Under the pieces are notes generated by a model that saw only the letters and a program-made list of their open reading frames with translations, was not told where the DNA came from and did no database searches. From Bacteroidales bacterium UBA7574 (GTDB taxonomy: Bacteria; Bacteroidota; Bacteroidia; Bacteroidales; Paludibacteraceae): DNA of 6,953 nucleotides. Below are positions 1 to 6,953 of the stretch, one piece after another. The translations under genes were made by a program, and so were the position numbers. The stretch is taken from contig DLLA01000090.1 in NCBI GenBank assembly GCA_002479035.1, positions 44,848 to 51,800 of the forward strand, written 5' to 3'. Each line of letters begins with the position of its first letter. The first letter of the stretch is position 1.

Positions 1-1088
1 GCAATGGCGTGGTGCTTGACCCGCTACTGTTTATGAAGGAGGCGGAGGAACTGGCGCAGTCGGGACACCCGCTGACGGAGCGTCTCTATATCTCCAAGAA
101 AGCGCACCTTATTCTGCCGACCCACCGCCTTTTGGACAAAGCCAATGAGACGGCAAAAGGCAAAGCCAAGATTGGCACGACGGGCAAGGGTATAGGTCCC
201 GCTTACACCGACAAGGTGAGCCGCAACGGGCTGCGTGTGGGCGATATTTTGGATAACTTCGATGAGAAGTATGCCGTAGCGCGTCAGCGTCATATCGAGA
301 TGATTGAGGCACTCAACCATACCGCTATGGAGAAAGGCGAAGAACCTGTTTCTCTCGAAGGTTTGGAAGCCCTCGAGGCGGAATGGATGCAGGGGGTGGA
401 GTACCTCCGCCGTTTCCGCTTTATTGACAGCGAGCATTTTGTGAACCGCTGCCTTGATGAGGACAAATCCATTCTGTGCGAGGGTGCGCAGGGGTCGCTC
501 TTGGATGTGGATTTCGGTTCGTATCCGTTTGTAACCTCGTCGAACACCATCTGTGCGGGGGCTTGTACGGGTCTCGGACTGGCTCCGAGCCGTATCGGCG
601 AGGTGTATGGTATATTCAAAGCCTATTGCACCCGCGTGGGGTCAGGACCGTTCCCTACCGAACTGTTTGATGAGACAGGTGCGAAGATACGCGACCTCGG
701 ACACGAATACGGAGCCGTTACGGGGCGTGAGCGCCGCTGCGGCTGGATTGACCTGGTGGCACTGCGCTACACGATTATGCTCAGTGGCGTTACGCAACTC
801 ATTATGATGAAATCCGATGTCCTTGACTCGTTCGAGACTATCAAGGCTTGTACGGCATATAAGATCAACGGTGTGGAGACCGGCGAGTTCCCGTTCTCGA
901 TAGAGAGTGGGGTGGAACCCGTCTATGTGGAACTGCCCGGCTGGAAACAGGATATCACTGCCTGCCGCCGCGAAGACGAACTGCCCGAGGCGTTCCACAA
1001 CTATGTGGCTTTCCTTGAGCGCGAACTCAGGACGCCCATCAAGATTATCTCTGTCGGTCCCGACCGCGAAGCAACCATTATCCGATAA
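1..1088 (+). CDS. purA: Adenylosuccinate synthetase, 3' part (5' end outside window)
   Basis: PurA joins IMP and aspartate using GTP to give adenylosuccinate, the first step from IMP to AMP, in the cytoplasm. The frame is open from the first complete codon (AAT at 3) to TAA at 1086-1088, giving 361 visible residues. It opens with NGVVLDP, which matches the segment near residue 71 of E. coli PurA, so about 70 residues are missing, including the GDEGKGK loop and the catalytic Asp and His. The GTG at 9 is an internal valine codon, not a start. Visible family motifs are IGTTGKGIGPAY (171-206, IMP-binding loop), SRNGLRVGD (219-245), CEGAQG (477-494), TRVGSGPFPTE (630-662), TGRERRCGW (720-746), KSDVLD (810-827, in place of the usual KLDVLD guanine-binding motif) and SVGPDRE near the C terminus. 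The next gene starts 6 bases after the stop, implying co-transcription. Identity is secure; the truncation is only the window edge. Confidence 0.97.
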   Translation, partial: NGVVLDPLLFMKEAEELAQSGHPLTERLYISKKAHLILPTHRLLDKANETAKGKAKIGTTGKGIGPAYTDKVSRNGLRVGDILDNFDEKYAVARQRHIEMIEALNHTAMEKGEEPVSLEGLEALEAEWMQGVEYLRRFRFIDSEHFVNRCLDEDKSILCEGAQGSLLDVDFGSYPFVTSSNTICAGACTGLGLAPSRIGEVYGIFKAYCTRVGSGPFPTELFDETGAKIRDLGHEYGAVTGRERRCGWIDLVALRYTIMLSGVTQLIMMKSDVLDSFETIKACTAYKINGVETGEFPFSIESGVEPVYVELPGWKQDITACRREDELPEAFHNYVAFLERELRTPIKIISVGPDREATIIR

Positions 1089-1094
1089 GTATAT

Positions 1095-2924
1095 ATGGAA
1101 CCACTGAAACATGAGTGCGGTGTGGCGATAGTGCGTCTCTTGAAGCCGCTCTCTTTCTATCAGCAGAAATATGGTACATGGCAGTACGGACTCAATAAGT
1201 TGTACCTGCTTATGGAGAAACAGCACAACCGCGGTCAGGAGGGTGCCGGTTTGGCGTGCGTGAAGATGCAGGCTGAGGCAGGCGAGGAGTTTATCTACCG
1301 CGAGCGTGCCTTGGGCAGCGGTGCTATCACCGAGATATTTGCCAATGTGCAGAAACAGATGGCGGAGTTCGACCCCGCTATGCTGCGTGATGCCGACTAT
1401 GCCGCACGCTACGTGCCGTATGCCGGCGAGATGTATATGGGGCATCTGCGCTATTCCACCACAGGCAAAAGCGGTATCTCGTATGTCCACCCGTTCCTGC
1501 GCCGTAACAACTGGCGGGCGCGTAACCTCGTTATGTGCGGCAACTTCAATATGACCAATGCCGACGAGGTCTTTGCACACCTGAAATCGCTGGGGCAGCA
1601 CCCGCGCATCAACTCCGATACCTACGTGCTGCTGGAACAACTCGGGCATCGTCTCGACCGTGAGTCGGAGCGCGTCTATGCCGAGGCGAAGCAAGAGGGT
1701 TTGACGGGTATGGCAATAACGCAGTATATTGAGCAGCATATCAATGTCGCCAATATCCTCTCCGACTGCAGCCCCCTCTGGGACGGCGGTTATGTGATGT
1801 GCTGTATGACAGGCAGCGGCGAGTGTTTCGCTATGCGCGACCCGTGGGGCATACGTCCCGCGTTCTATTTCCGCAACGACGAAGTGATGGTGCTTGCCAG
1901 CGAGCGTCCCGTCTTGCAGACGGCTTTCAACGTGCCTATCGACGAGGTGCACGAACTCCTGCCCGGGCAGGCAATCATCGTCTCCAAGTCGGGCGAGATA
2001 CGCTTGCAGCAGATACTCGAGCCGCGCCGCTTGCAGGCATGTTCTTTCGAGCGTATCTATTTCTCCCGCGGGTCGGACAGAGACATCTATCTCGAGCGCA
2101 AGCAACTCGGTGCCAGCCTGGTGCCGCGTGTCTTGGAGAGTATCGGCAACGATGTGGAGAATACCGTTTTCTCGTTTATCCCCAATACGGCGGAGGTGGC
2201 TTACTATGGTATGACCGACGAGGTGCAACGCCTCACGGGTCAGCCTGTCCGCCGCGAGAAAGTGGTATGGAAAGACATCAAACTGCGCACCTTCATCACC
2301 GAGTCCAACTCCCGCAACGACCTTGCCGCACACGTCTATGACATCACTTACGGTACCGTCCGTCCGCATATTGACAACCTTGTGGTTATTGACGACTCTA
2401 TCGTCCGCGGTACTACTTTGCGCGAGTCCATCATTCGTATTCTTGACCGTTTGCAGCCTAAGAAAATAGTTTTTGTCTCCTCGTCGCCGCAGATTCGTTA
2501 CCCCGACTATTACGGTATCGATATGGCACGTTTCTCGGAGTTCATCGCCTTCAAGGCGGCTATCGCCCTGTTGTGCGACCGCGGTATGCAGAGCCGTATC
2601 GACGAGGTCTATCAACTTTGTCTCCGTCAGCGTGAGGCGATGGACAACGGACTGCCAAAGGAGCAGTACCAAAACTATGTCCGCATGATTTACGAACCGT
2701 TCACCGATGTGGAGGTGGCAGCCAAGATGGCGGAGTTGTTGCGCAGCCCCGAGGTTACCAGCCCCGTGGAGATAGTCTTCCAGACCATCGACGGCTTGCA
2801 CGAGGCTTGCCCCACCCACCCCGGCGACTGGTATTTCTCGGGCGATTATCCCACCCCCGGTGGTCTGCGCCGCCTCAATCAGGCATTTATTGACTATGTC
2901 GAAGAAACCGTATCCCAGTTTTAA
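1095..2924 (+). CDS. purF: Long PurF-type amidophosphoribosyltransferase
   Basis: PurF converts PRPP and glutamine to 5-phosphoribosylamine, the committed step of purine synthesis. The product is 609 residues, against about 475-505 in B. subtilis and E. coli. N-terminal Ntn glutaminase domain: MEPLKHE precedes Cys8, the presumed nucleophile exposed by removing a short propeptide; then NRGQEGAG (45-52), RYSTTG with R119, GNFNMTN (149-155, usually HNGNLTN) and D175 of SDTYVLL. C-terminal phosphoribosyltransferase domain: VVIDDSIVRGTT at 430-441 is an intact PRPP motif. Additional length lies around residues 75-112, 185-225 and 495-575. Of the four cysteines that bind the 4Fe-4S cluster in B. 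subtilis PurF, only C316 appears kept; the others read D471, G577 and Y580, so no cluster is expected, as in E. coli. The usual NRYVGRTFI loop reads KDIKLRTFI (393-401). ATG at 1095 lies 6 bases after purA with no Shine-Dalgarno motif, and is favoured because it places Cys8 just after a short leader. The family is certain; whether this is the cell's main PurF or a paralogue tied to carAB is not. Confidence 0.9.
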   Translation: MEPLKHECGVAIVRLLKPLSFYQQKYGTWQYGLNKLYLLMEKQHNRGQEGAGLACVKMQAEAGEEFIYRERALGSGAITEIFANVQKQMAEFDPAMLRDADYAARYVPYAGEMYMGHLRYSTTGKSGISYVHPFLRRNNWRARNLVMCGNFNMTNADEVFAHLKSLGQHPRINSDTYVLLEQLGHRLDRESERVYAEAKQEGLTGMAITQYIEQHINVANILSDCSPLWDGGYVMCCMTGSGECFAMRDPWGIRPAFYFRNDEVMVLASERPVLQTAFNVPIDEVHELLPGQAIIVSKSGEIRLQQILEPRRLQACSFERIYFSRGSDRDIYLERKQLGASLVPRVLESIGNDVENTVFSFIPNTAEVAYYGMTDEVQRLTGQPVRREKVVWKDIKLRTFITESNSRNDLAAHVYDITYGTVRPHIDNLVVIDDSIVRGTTLRESIIRILDRLQPKKIVFVSSSPQIRYPDYYGIDMARFSEFIAFKAAIALLCDRGMQSRIDEVYQLCLRQREAMDNGLPKEQYQNYVRMIYEPFTDVEVAAKMAELLRSPEVTSPVEIVFQTIDGLHEACPTHPGDWYFSGDYPTPGGLRRLNQAFIDYVEETVSQF

Positions 2925-2948
2925 GAACCAACTTATAATACAATATAA
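2925..2948 (+). promoter_or_regulatory. A/T-rich leader before carA, no Shine-Dalgarno
   Basis: The 24 bases between the purF stop and the carA ATG contain the A/T-rich stretch acttataatacaatataa, in sharp contrast to the GC-rich coding sequence around it, and no GGAGG-like element. This fits Bacteroidota translation initiation, which relies on A/T-rich, unstructured leaders. TATAAT looks like a sigma-70 -10 box by chance. Bacteroidota use a different promoter consensus (TAnnTTTG with TTTG upstream), which is not seen here, so I read this as a translation leader inside an operon and not as a promoter. Confidence 0.35.
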
Positions 2949-4058
2949 ATGAGTAAAGCAATCTTGCGTCTCTCCGACGGCTCCGAGTTTATCGGCACCT
3001 CGTTTGGCTACGAGGGTTCGGTTTCGGGCGAAGTGGTGTTCAACACCGCTATGTCGGGCTATCCTGAGTCGCTCACCGACCCCTCTTATGCGGGGCAGTT
3101 GATGGTGCTCACCTATCCGCTTGTCGGCAACTATGGTGTACCGCCTTTCACGATGGAAAACAACGGTCTCGCTACGTTTATGGAGTCCGACCGTATCTAT
3201 GCCTCCGCCATTATTGTGTCGGAATATAGCGGTGCATACTCTCATTGGAATGCTGTAGAGTCGTTGGGCGACTGGCTCCGTCGCGAGCATATCCCCGGTA
3301 TCACGGGTATTGACACCCGCACCCTGACCAAACTGCTGCGCGAGCATGGCGTGATGATGGGTACTATCTCTATCGAGGGCTGTGAGGACGCACCCGAGGC
3401 GCAATACGAGGGCATCAACTTCGTGGACAAGGTTTCTACCAAAGAAGTCATTCGCTATGCCCCCGCTGTGCCGGTTGAGGGGACACCCAAACGGGTCGTC
3501 TTGGTGGATTGCGGCGTGAAACACAATATCATCCGTTGCCTTATCCGCCGTGGTGTGGAGGTAATCCGCGTGCCGTGGAACTATGATTTTAACACGCTCG
3601 ATTTCGATGCTCTCTTCCTGTCCAATGGTCCGGGTGACCCCGATACCTGTTCCGCTGCCGTGGAGAATATCCGCCGTTTTATGGACGTCGAATTGGCAAA
3701 AGACCCCGCCGACGTGCGCCCGCTGATGGGTATCTGTATGGGCAACCAACTGCTCGGCAAGGCGGCCGGGGCTACGATCTACAAACTCAAGTACGGTCAT
3801 CGCTCCCACAACCAGCCCGTGCGCCAAGTGGGTACCGACCGCTGTTTCATCACCTCGCAGAACCACGGTTATGCCGTCGATACCACGACGCTTTCGCCCG
3901 ACTGGGAACCGCTCTTTGTCAATATGAACGACGGATCCAACGAGGGTATCCGCCATCGCTCGCTCCCGTGGTTCTCCGCGCAGTTCCACCCCGAAGCCTG
4001 CTCCGGTCCCGTAGATACCGAGTTCCTCTTTGATGAGTTTATAAAACTACTCCATTAA
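2949..4058 (+). CDS. carA: Carbamoyl phosphate synthetase small (glutaminase) subunit
   Basis: CarA hydrolyses glutamine and passes ammonia through a tunnel to CarB for carbamoyl phosphate synthesis, feeding pyrimidine and arginine pathways. The 369-residue length is usual for the family. The N-terminal CarA-specific domain (about 1-175) shows [21 protein letters not shown] at 27-47. The C-terminal class I glutamine amidotransferase domain (about 180-369) shows SNGPGDP at 225-231, nucleophile C263 in GICMGNQ, and H347 and E349 in FHPEA, so the Cys-His-Glu triad is complete. The residue after MG is N266 where E. coli has His. Segments GHRSHNQP (283-290), TSQNHGYAV (302-310) and DGSNEGI (328-334) are closer to the animal CAD glutaminase domain than to what I recall of E. 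coli CarA. ATG at 2949 follows an A/T-rich 24-base spacer and begins directly at the first conserved strand ([14 protein letters not shown]). carB follows after an unusual 74-base repeat-bearing spacer. Confidence 0.97.
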   Translation: MSKAILRLSDGSEFIGTSFGYEGSVSGEVVFNTAMSGYPESLTDPSYAGQLMVLTYPLVGNYGVPPFTMENNGLATFMESDRIYASAIIVSEYSGAYSHWNAVESLGDWLRREHIPGITGIDTRTLTKLLREHGVMMGTISIEGCEDAPEAQYEGINFVDKVSTKEVIRYAPAVPVEGTPKRVVLVDCGVKHNIIRCLIRRGVEVIRVPWNYDFNTLDFDALFLSNGPGDPDTCSAAVENIRRFMDVELAKDPADVRPLMGICMGNQLLGKAAGATIYKLKYGHRSHNQPVRQVGTDRCFITSQNHGYAVDTTTLSPDWEPLFVNMNDGSNEGIRHRSLPWFSAQFHPEACSGPVDTEFLFDEFIKLLH

Positions 4059-4063
4059 AAATC

Positions 4064-4105
4064 CTAGATATTCTAGATATTCTAGATATTCTAGTTTTTC
4101 TAGAA
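4064..4105 (+). other. Two mutually exclusive potential stem-loops, one with a T run
   Basis: Fold 1 spans 4064-4094: CTAGA 4064-4068 pairs with TCTAG 4090-4094, then a TAT/TAT internal loop, then TCTAGA 4072-4077 pairs with TCTAGA 4081-4086 around a TAT loop (4078-4080). Five Ts follow directly (4095-4099), as in an intrinsic terminator, but the stem is A/T-rich and interrupted, so it would be weak. Fold 2 pairs TTCTAG 4089-4094 with CTAGAA 4100-4105 and places the five Ts in its loop. The folds share 4090-4094, so they cannot coexist. The pairings are visible in the sequence; any effect on carB expression is inference. Confidence 0.35.
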
Positions 4106-4108
4106 CTT
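4064..4108 (+). repeat. 9-bp CTAG tandem repeat in carA-carB spacer
   Basis: Three perfect head-to-tail copies of ctagatatt lie at 4064-4072, 4073-4081 and 4082-4090, followed by two decayed copies, ctagttttt (4091-4099) and ctagaactt (4100-4108). The phase is exactly 9 bases throughout. Another ctag occurs at 4128-4131, just before the carB ATG, so the 74-base spacer holds six CTAG tetramers; I saw none elsewhere in the window on reading. Origin and role are unknown. It could be a replication-slippage array, a member of a dispersed intergenic repeat family, or a transcript structure element. Confidence 0.9.
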
Positions 4109-4132
4109 ATAGAAACCCCCAAAATTGCTAGT

Positions 4133-6953
4133 ATGAAATTAGACAACATAAAAAAGGTTCTTGTTCTCGGTTCGGGTGCACTCAAGATCGGTGAGGCGGG
4201 CGAGTTCGACTATTCGGGGTCGCAAGCACTCAAAGCCCTGCGCGAGGAGGGGGTAAGCACTGTGCTTATCAACCCCAATATCGCTACCGTCCAGACCTCC
4301 GAAGGCGTGGCGGACAAAATATATTTCGAACCCGTTTCGCCCTATTTTGTCGAGAAAATTATTGCCAAGGAGCGTCCCGACGGTATCCTGCTCTCTTTCG
4401 GCGGGCAGACCGCCCTCAACTGCGGTGTGGAACTCTATCGCACAGGCGTTTTGGAGAAATACGGCGTGCAGGTGCTCGGTACACCCGTGCAGGCGATTAT
4501 CGACACAGAAGACCGCGAACTCTTTGTGGAGCGGCTCAACGAGATTGGGGTCAAGACCATCAAATCGGAGGCGTGCGAGTCAATCGAGGCGGCACGCAAG
4601 GCGGCTTCCGACCTTGGTTATCCTGTCATTATCCGTGCGGCGTACGCCCTCGGCGGACTCGGATCGGGCTTCTGCGACAACGAGGACGAACTCAACACCC
4701 TTGCCGAAAAAGCCTTCTCTTTCTCGCCCCAGGTGTTGGTCGAGAAATCACTCAAGGGTTGGAAAGAAATCGAGTATGAGGTGGTGCGCGACCGCTACGA
4801 CAATTGTATTACCGTCTGCAATATGGAGAATTTCGACCCGCTCGGCATCCATACGGGCGAGTCTATCGTCATCGCCCCCTCGCAGACGCTCACCAACGCC
4901 GAGTACCACAAACTCCGTGCGCTGGCTATCCGTATCATCCGCCATATCGGTATCGTGGGCGAGTGCAACGTCCAGTACGCTTTCGACCCCGAGAGCGAAG
5001 ACTATCGCGTCATCGAGGTCAATGCCCGCCTCTCGCGCTCCTCGGCACTGGCGTCCAAGGCTACGGGCTATCCCCTCGCTTTCGTGGCTGCCAAACTCGG
5101 TATGGGCTACGGGCTGTTCGAACTCAACAACAGCGTCACCAAGACCACGCCCGCGTTCTTCGAACCCGCGCTCGACTATGTGGTCTGCAAGATTCCCCGT
5201 TGGGACTTGTCCAAGTTCCGCGGTGTCAACCGCGAACTCGGTTCGTCTATGAAATCCGTCGGCGAGGTGATGGCTATCGGGCGCACCTTCGAGGACGCTA
5301 TCCAGAAAGGTCTCCGTATGATAGGGCAGGGTATGCATGGTTTCACCGAGAACAAAGCCCTCCACGTGGACGACCTTGATGCCGCCCTCTCTGCGCCTAC
5401 CGACAAGCGTATTTTCGCTATCGCACAGGCTATGTACGAGGGCTATTCCATCGATAGTATACACGCCCTCACGCGTATCGACCGCTGGTTCCTCCAGCGT
5501 CTCGACAATATCATTCAGACCGATGCCCGTTTGCGCCGTGTCGAATCGCTCGACCATCTGAGTGCCGACCTTCTCCGCCGTGCCAAGCAGCAGGGATTCT
5601 CCGATTTCCAGATTGCCCGTGCTATTGGTCTCGGTCAGAAGATGGATATGGATGCTGCCGTCCTTATGCTCCGTACCTACCGCAAGTCTATCGGAGTTCT
5701 GCCCGTGGTCAAGCAGATAGATACCCTTGCTGCCGAATATCCGGCGCAGACCAACTACCTCTATCTCACCTATTCGGGTACACAGTCCGATGTGCACTAT
5801 GTGGGCGACCACCGCTCTATCATCGTCCTCGGTTCGGGTGCCTACCGTATCGGCTCCTCTGTAGAGTTCGACTGGTGCGGTGTGCAGGCGTTGCAGACTA
5901 TCCGCAACAACGGCTACCGCTCGGTGATGATCAACTACAACCCCGAGACCGTCTCTACCGACTACGATATGTGCGATCGTCTCTATTTCGACGAACTCAC
6001 TTTTGAGCGTGTGATGGACATCATCGAACTCGAGAATCCCTTTGGTGTCATCGTCTCCACGGGCGGGCAGATACCCAACAACCTCGCCCTCAAACTCGAT
6101 GCACAGCGTGTGCCAATCCTCGGTACCTCGGCGCAGTCTATCGACAATGCCGAAGACCGCGACAAGTTCTCCGCCATGCTCGACCGTATCGGTGTTGACC
6201 AGCCGGAATGGAGTGCTCTCACCTCGATGGACGATGTGCAAAAGTTTATCGACAAGGTCGGCTTCCCCGTCCTTGTGCGCTCCTCCTATGTCCTGTCCGG
6301 TGCCGCTATGAACGTCTGCTCCAATCAGGAACAACTCACCAAGTTCCTCCAACTGGCGGCGAATGTCTCCAAGCAGCACCCTGTGGTCATCTCCAAGTTT
6401 ATGCTCAATACCAAAGAGGTGGAGATGGACGCCGTGGCGCGTGACGGCGAGATTATCGCATACGCTATCTCGGAGCATGTCGAGTTCGCAGGCGTCCATT
6501 CGGGCGATGCCACTATTATGTTCCCTGCGCAGAAACTCTATGTCGAGACCGTCCGCCGTATCAAGAAGATTTCGGGGAATATCGCCCGCGAACTCCATAT
6601 CTCCGGACCGTTCAATATCCAGTTCCTCGCCCGCGACAACGAGATTAAGGTCATTGAGTGCAACCTCCGTGCTTCGCGCTCTTTCCCCTTTGTCTCCAAG
6701 GTGCTAAAAATCAACCTTATCGACATCGCTACGCGCATTATGCTTCATCTGCCGGTCGAGAAACCTGCCAAGTCGCTCTTCGATTTCGACTATGTCGGGG
6801 TCAAAGCATCGCAGTTCTCCTTCAACCGTCTCCAGAATGCCGACCCCGTCCTCGGTGTCGATATGGCGTCCACGGGTGAGGTCGGTTGCCTCGGTGAGGA
6901 CGCCAACCATGCCCTGTTGCAGTCTATGCTTTCCGTCGGGCAGCGTATCCCCA
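4133..6953 (+). CDS. carB: Carbamoyl phosphate synthetase large subunit, 5' part (3' end outside window)
   Basis: CarB makes carbamoyl phosphate from bicarbonate, two ATP and ammonia supplied by CarA. From ATG 4133 the frame is open to the window end, giving 940 residues of roughly 1070 expected; the missing part is essentially the C-terminal allosteric (MGS-like) domain. Order: first ATP-grasp half (1 to about 400) with [20 protein letters not shown] (12-31), [13 protein letters not shown] (168-180) and metal-binding [10 protein letters not shown] (295-304); oligomerisation region (about 400-553); second ATP-grasp half (about 554-935) with [18 protein letters not shown] (566-583), [13 protein letters not shown] (716-728), VHSGDAT (788-794) and [10 protein letters not shown] (841-850). 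Both halves keep the acidic and Asn metal ligands, so the enzyme looks active. Many segments, such as [22 protein letters not shown] and [10 protein letters not shown], match animal CAD more closely than E. coli CarB. The start is favoured because [15 protein letters not shown] leads straight into the first nucleotide-binding strand; no Shine-Dalgarno motif precedes it. Regulation by UMP or ornithine cannot be judged, since that domain is outside. Confidence 0.97.
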   Translation, partial: MKLDNIKKVLVLGSGALKIGEAGEFDYSGSQALKALREEGVSTVLINPNIATVQTSEGVADKIYFEPVSPYFVEKIIAKERPDGILLSFGGQTALNCGVELYRTGVLEKYGVQVLGTPVQAIIDTEDRELFVERLNEIGVKTIKSEACESIEAARKAASDLGYPVIIRAAYALGGLGSGFCDNEDELNTLAEKAFSFSPQVLVEKSLKGWKEIEYEVVRDRYDNCITVCNMENFDPLGIHTGESIVIAPSQTLTNAEYHKLRALAIRIIRHIGIVGECNVQYAFDPESEDYRVIEVNARLSRSSALASKATGYPLAFVAAKLGMGYGLFELNNSVTKTTPAFFEPALDYVVCKIPRWDLSKFRGVNRELGSSMKSVGEVMAIGRTFEDAIQKGLRMIGQGMHGFTENKALHVDDLDAALSAPTDKRIFAIAQAMYEGYSIDSIHALTRIDRWFLQRLDNIIQTDARLRRVESLDHLSADLLRRAKQQGFSDFQIARAIGLGQKMDMDAAVLMLRTYRKSIGVLPVVKQIDTLAAEYPAQTNYLYLTYSGTQSDVHYVGDHRSIIVLGSGAYRIGSSVEFDWCGVQALQTIRNNGYRSVMINYNPETVSTDYDMCDRLYFDELTFERVMDIIELENPFGVIVSTGGQIPNNLALKLDAQRVPILGTSAQSIDNAEDRDKFSAMLDRIGVDQPEWSALTSMDDVQKFIDKVGFPVLVRSSYVLSGAAMNVCSNQEQLTKFLQLAANVSKQHPVVISKFMLNTKEVEMDAVARDGEIIAYAISEHVEFAGVHSGDATIMFPAQKLYVETVRRIKKISGNIARELHISGPFNIQFLARDNEIKVIECNLRASRSFPFVSKVLKINLIDIATRIMLHLPVEKPAKSLFDFDYVGVKASQFSFNRLQNADPVLGVDMASTGEVGCLGEDANHALLQSMLSVGQRIP

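Noticed and set aside
9..11. GTG as the start of a short PurA
   Set aside because: The frame is open upstream and residues NGVV align to the interior of PurA, so the gene begins before the window.
642..3989. 1115-codon minus-strand open frame as a gene
   Set aside because: It lies codon-for-codon opposite three strongly recognised genes, spans their boundaries, and its translation (rich in His, Arg, Val and Asp) shows no recognisable domain.
4089..4105. Simple intrinsic terminator after carA
   Set aside because: In this hairpin the T run is in the loop and is not followed by a T tract. The alternative fold does put Ts after a stem, but the stem is weak, so it is listed only as a potential structure.
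4064..4108. CRISPR array or transposon end
   Set aside because: The repeat unit is 9 bases with no spacers, and there is no transposase, target-site duplication or long inverted repeat nearby.
4059..4132. Internal promoter for carB
   Set aside because: The closest match to the Bacteroidota -7 element is tagttttt (4092-4099), which lacks the final G, and no upstream TTTG box at the right spacing was seen.
4347..5252. 301-codon + strand open frame as a gene
   Set aside because: It is a shifted frame inside carB; its Ser/Arg/Pro-rich translation is typical of an out-of-frame reading of GC-rich coding sequence.
4748..6598. 616-codon minus-strand open frame as a gene
   Set aside because: It is codon-aligned antisense to carB, whose sense translation carries continuous family motifs throughout; no domain is recognisable in the antisense product.

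Overview
The window is a compact run of four co-directional nucleotide-biosynthesis genes on the + strand: the 3' part of purA (adenylosuccinate synthetase), a long PurF-type amidophosphoribosyltransferase, carA and the first seven-eighths of carB (small and large subunits of glutamine-dependent carbamoyl phosphate synthetase). Genes fill almost everything. The spacers are 6, 24 and 74 bases, which suggests one transcript. The two end genes are cut by the window edges, not by mutation, and no frameshift or broken gene was seen.

The likely source is a member of the Bacteroidota, probably order Bacteroidales, with a moderately GC-rich genome (roughly mid-50s percent by eye). The reasons are a long (about 600-residue) PurF directly upstream of carAB, which I recall as typical of that group; starts preceded by A/T-rich sequence instead of a Shine-Dalgarno motif; and detailed protein signatures. 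This assignment is inference from memory of the families.

Layout: 1-1088 purA (3' part); 1095-2924 purF-like; 2949-4058 carA; 4059-4132 a spacer filled by a 9-bp CTAG-containing tandem repeat that can fold into alternative stem-loops; 4133-6953 carB (5' part, running off the window). PurF makes phosphoribosylamine, the first committed purine intermediate. PurA commits IMP to AMP. CarAB makes carbamoyl phosphate for pyrimidines and arginine. The cluster therefore joins purine and pyrimidine/arginine precursor synthesis, and three of its products (PurF, CarA and, through CarA, CarB) depend on glutamine nitrogen.

Nothing here is a clear new system; this is mainly housekeeping DNA. Points worth a second look are the repeat between carA and carB, the changed active-site and cluster-ligand motifs in the long PurF, the strong resemblance of CarA and CarB to the animal CAD-type enzyme, and a shift in third-base usage from purA to carB.
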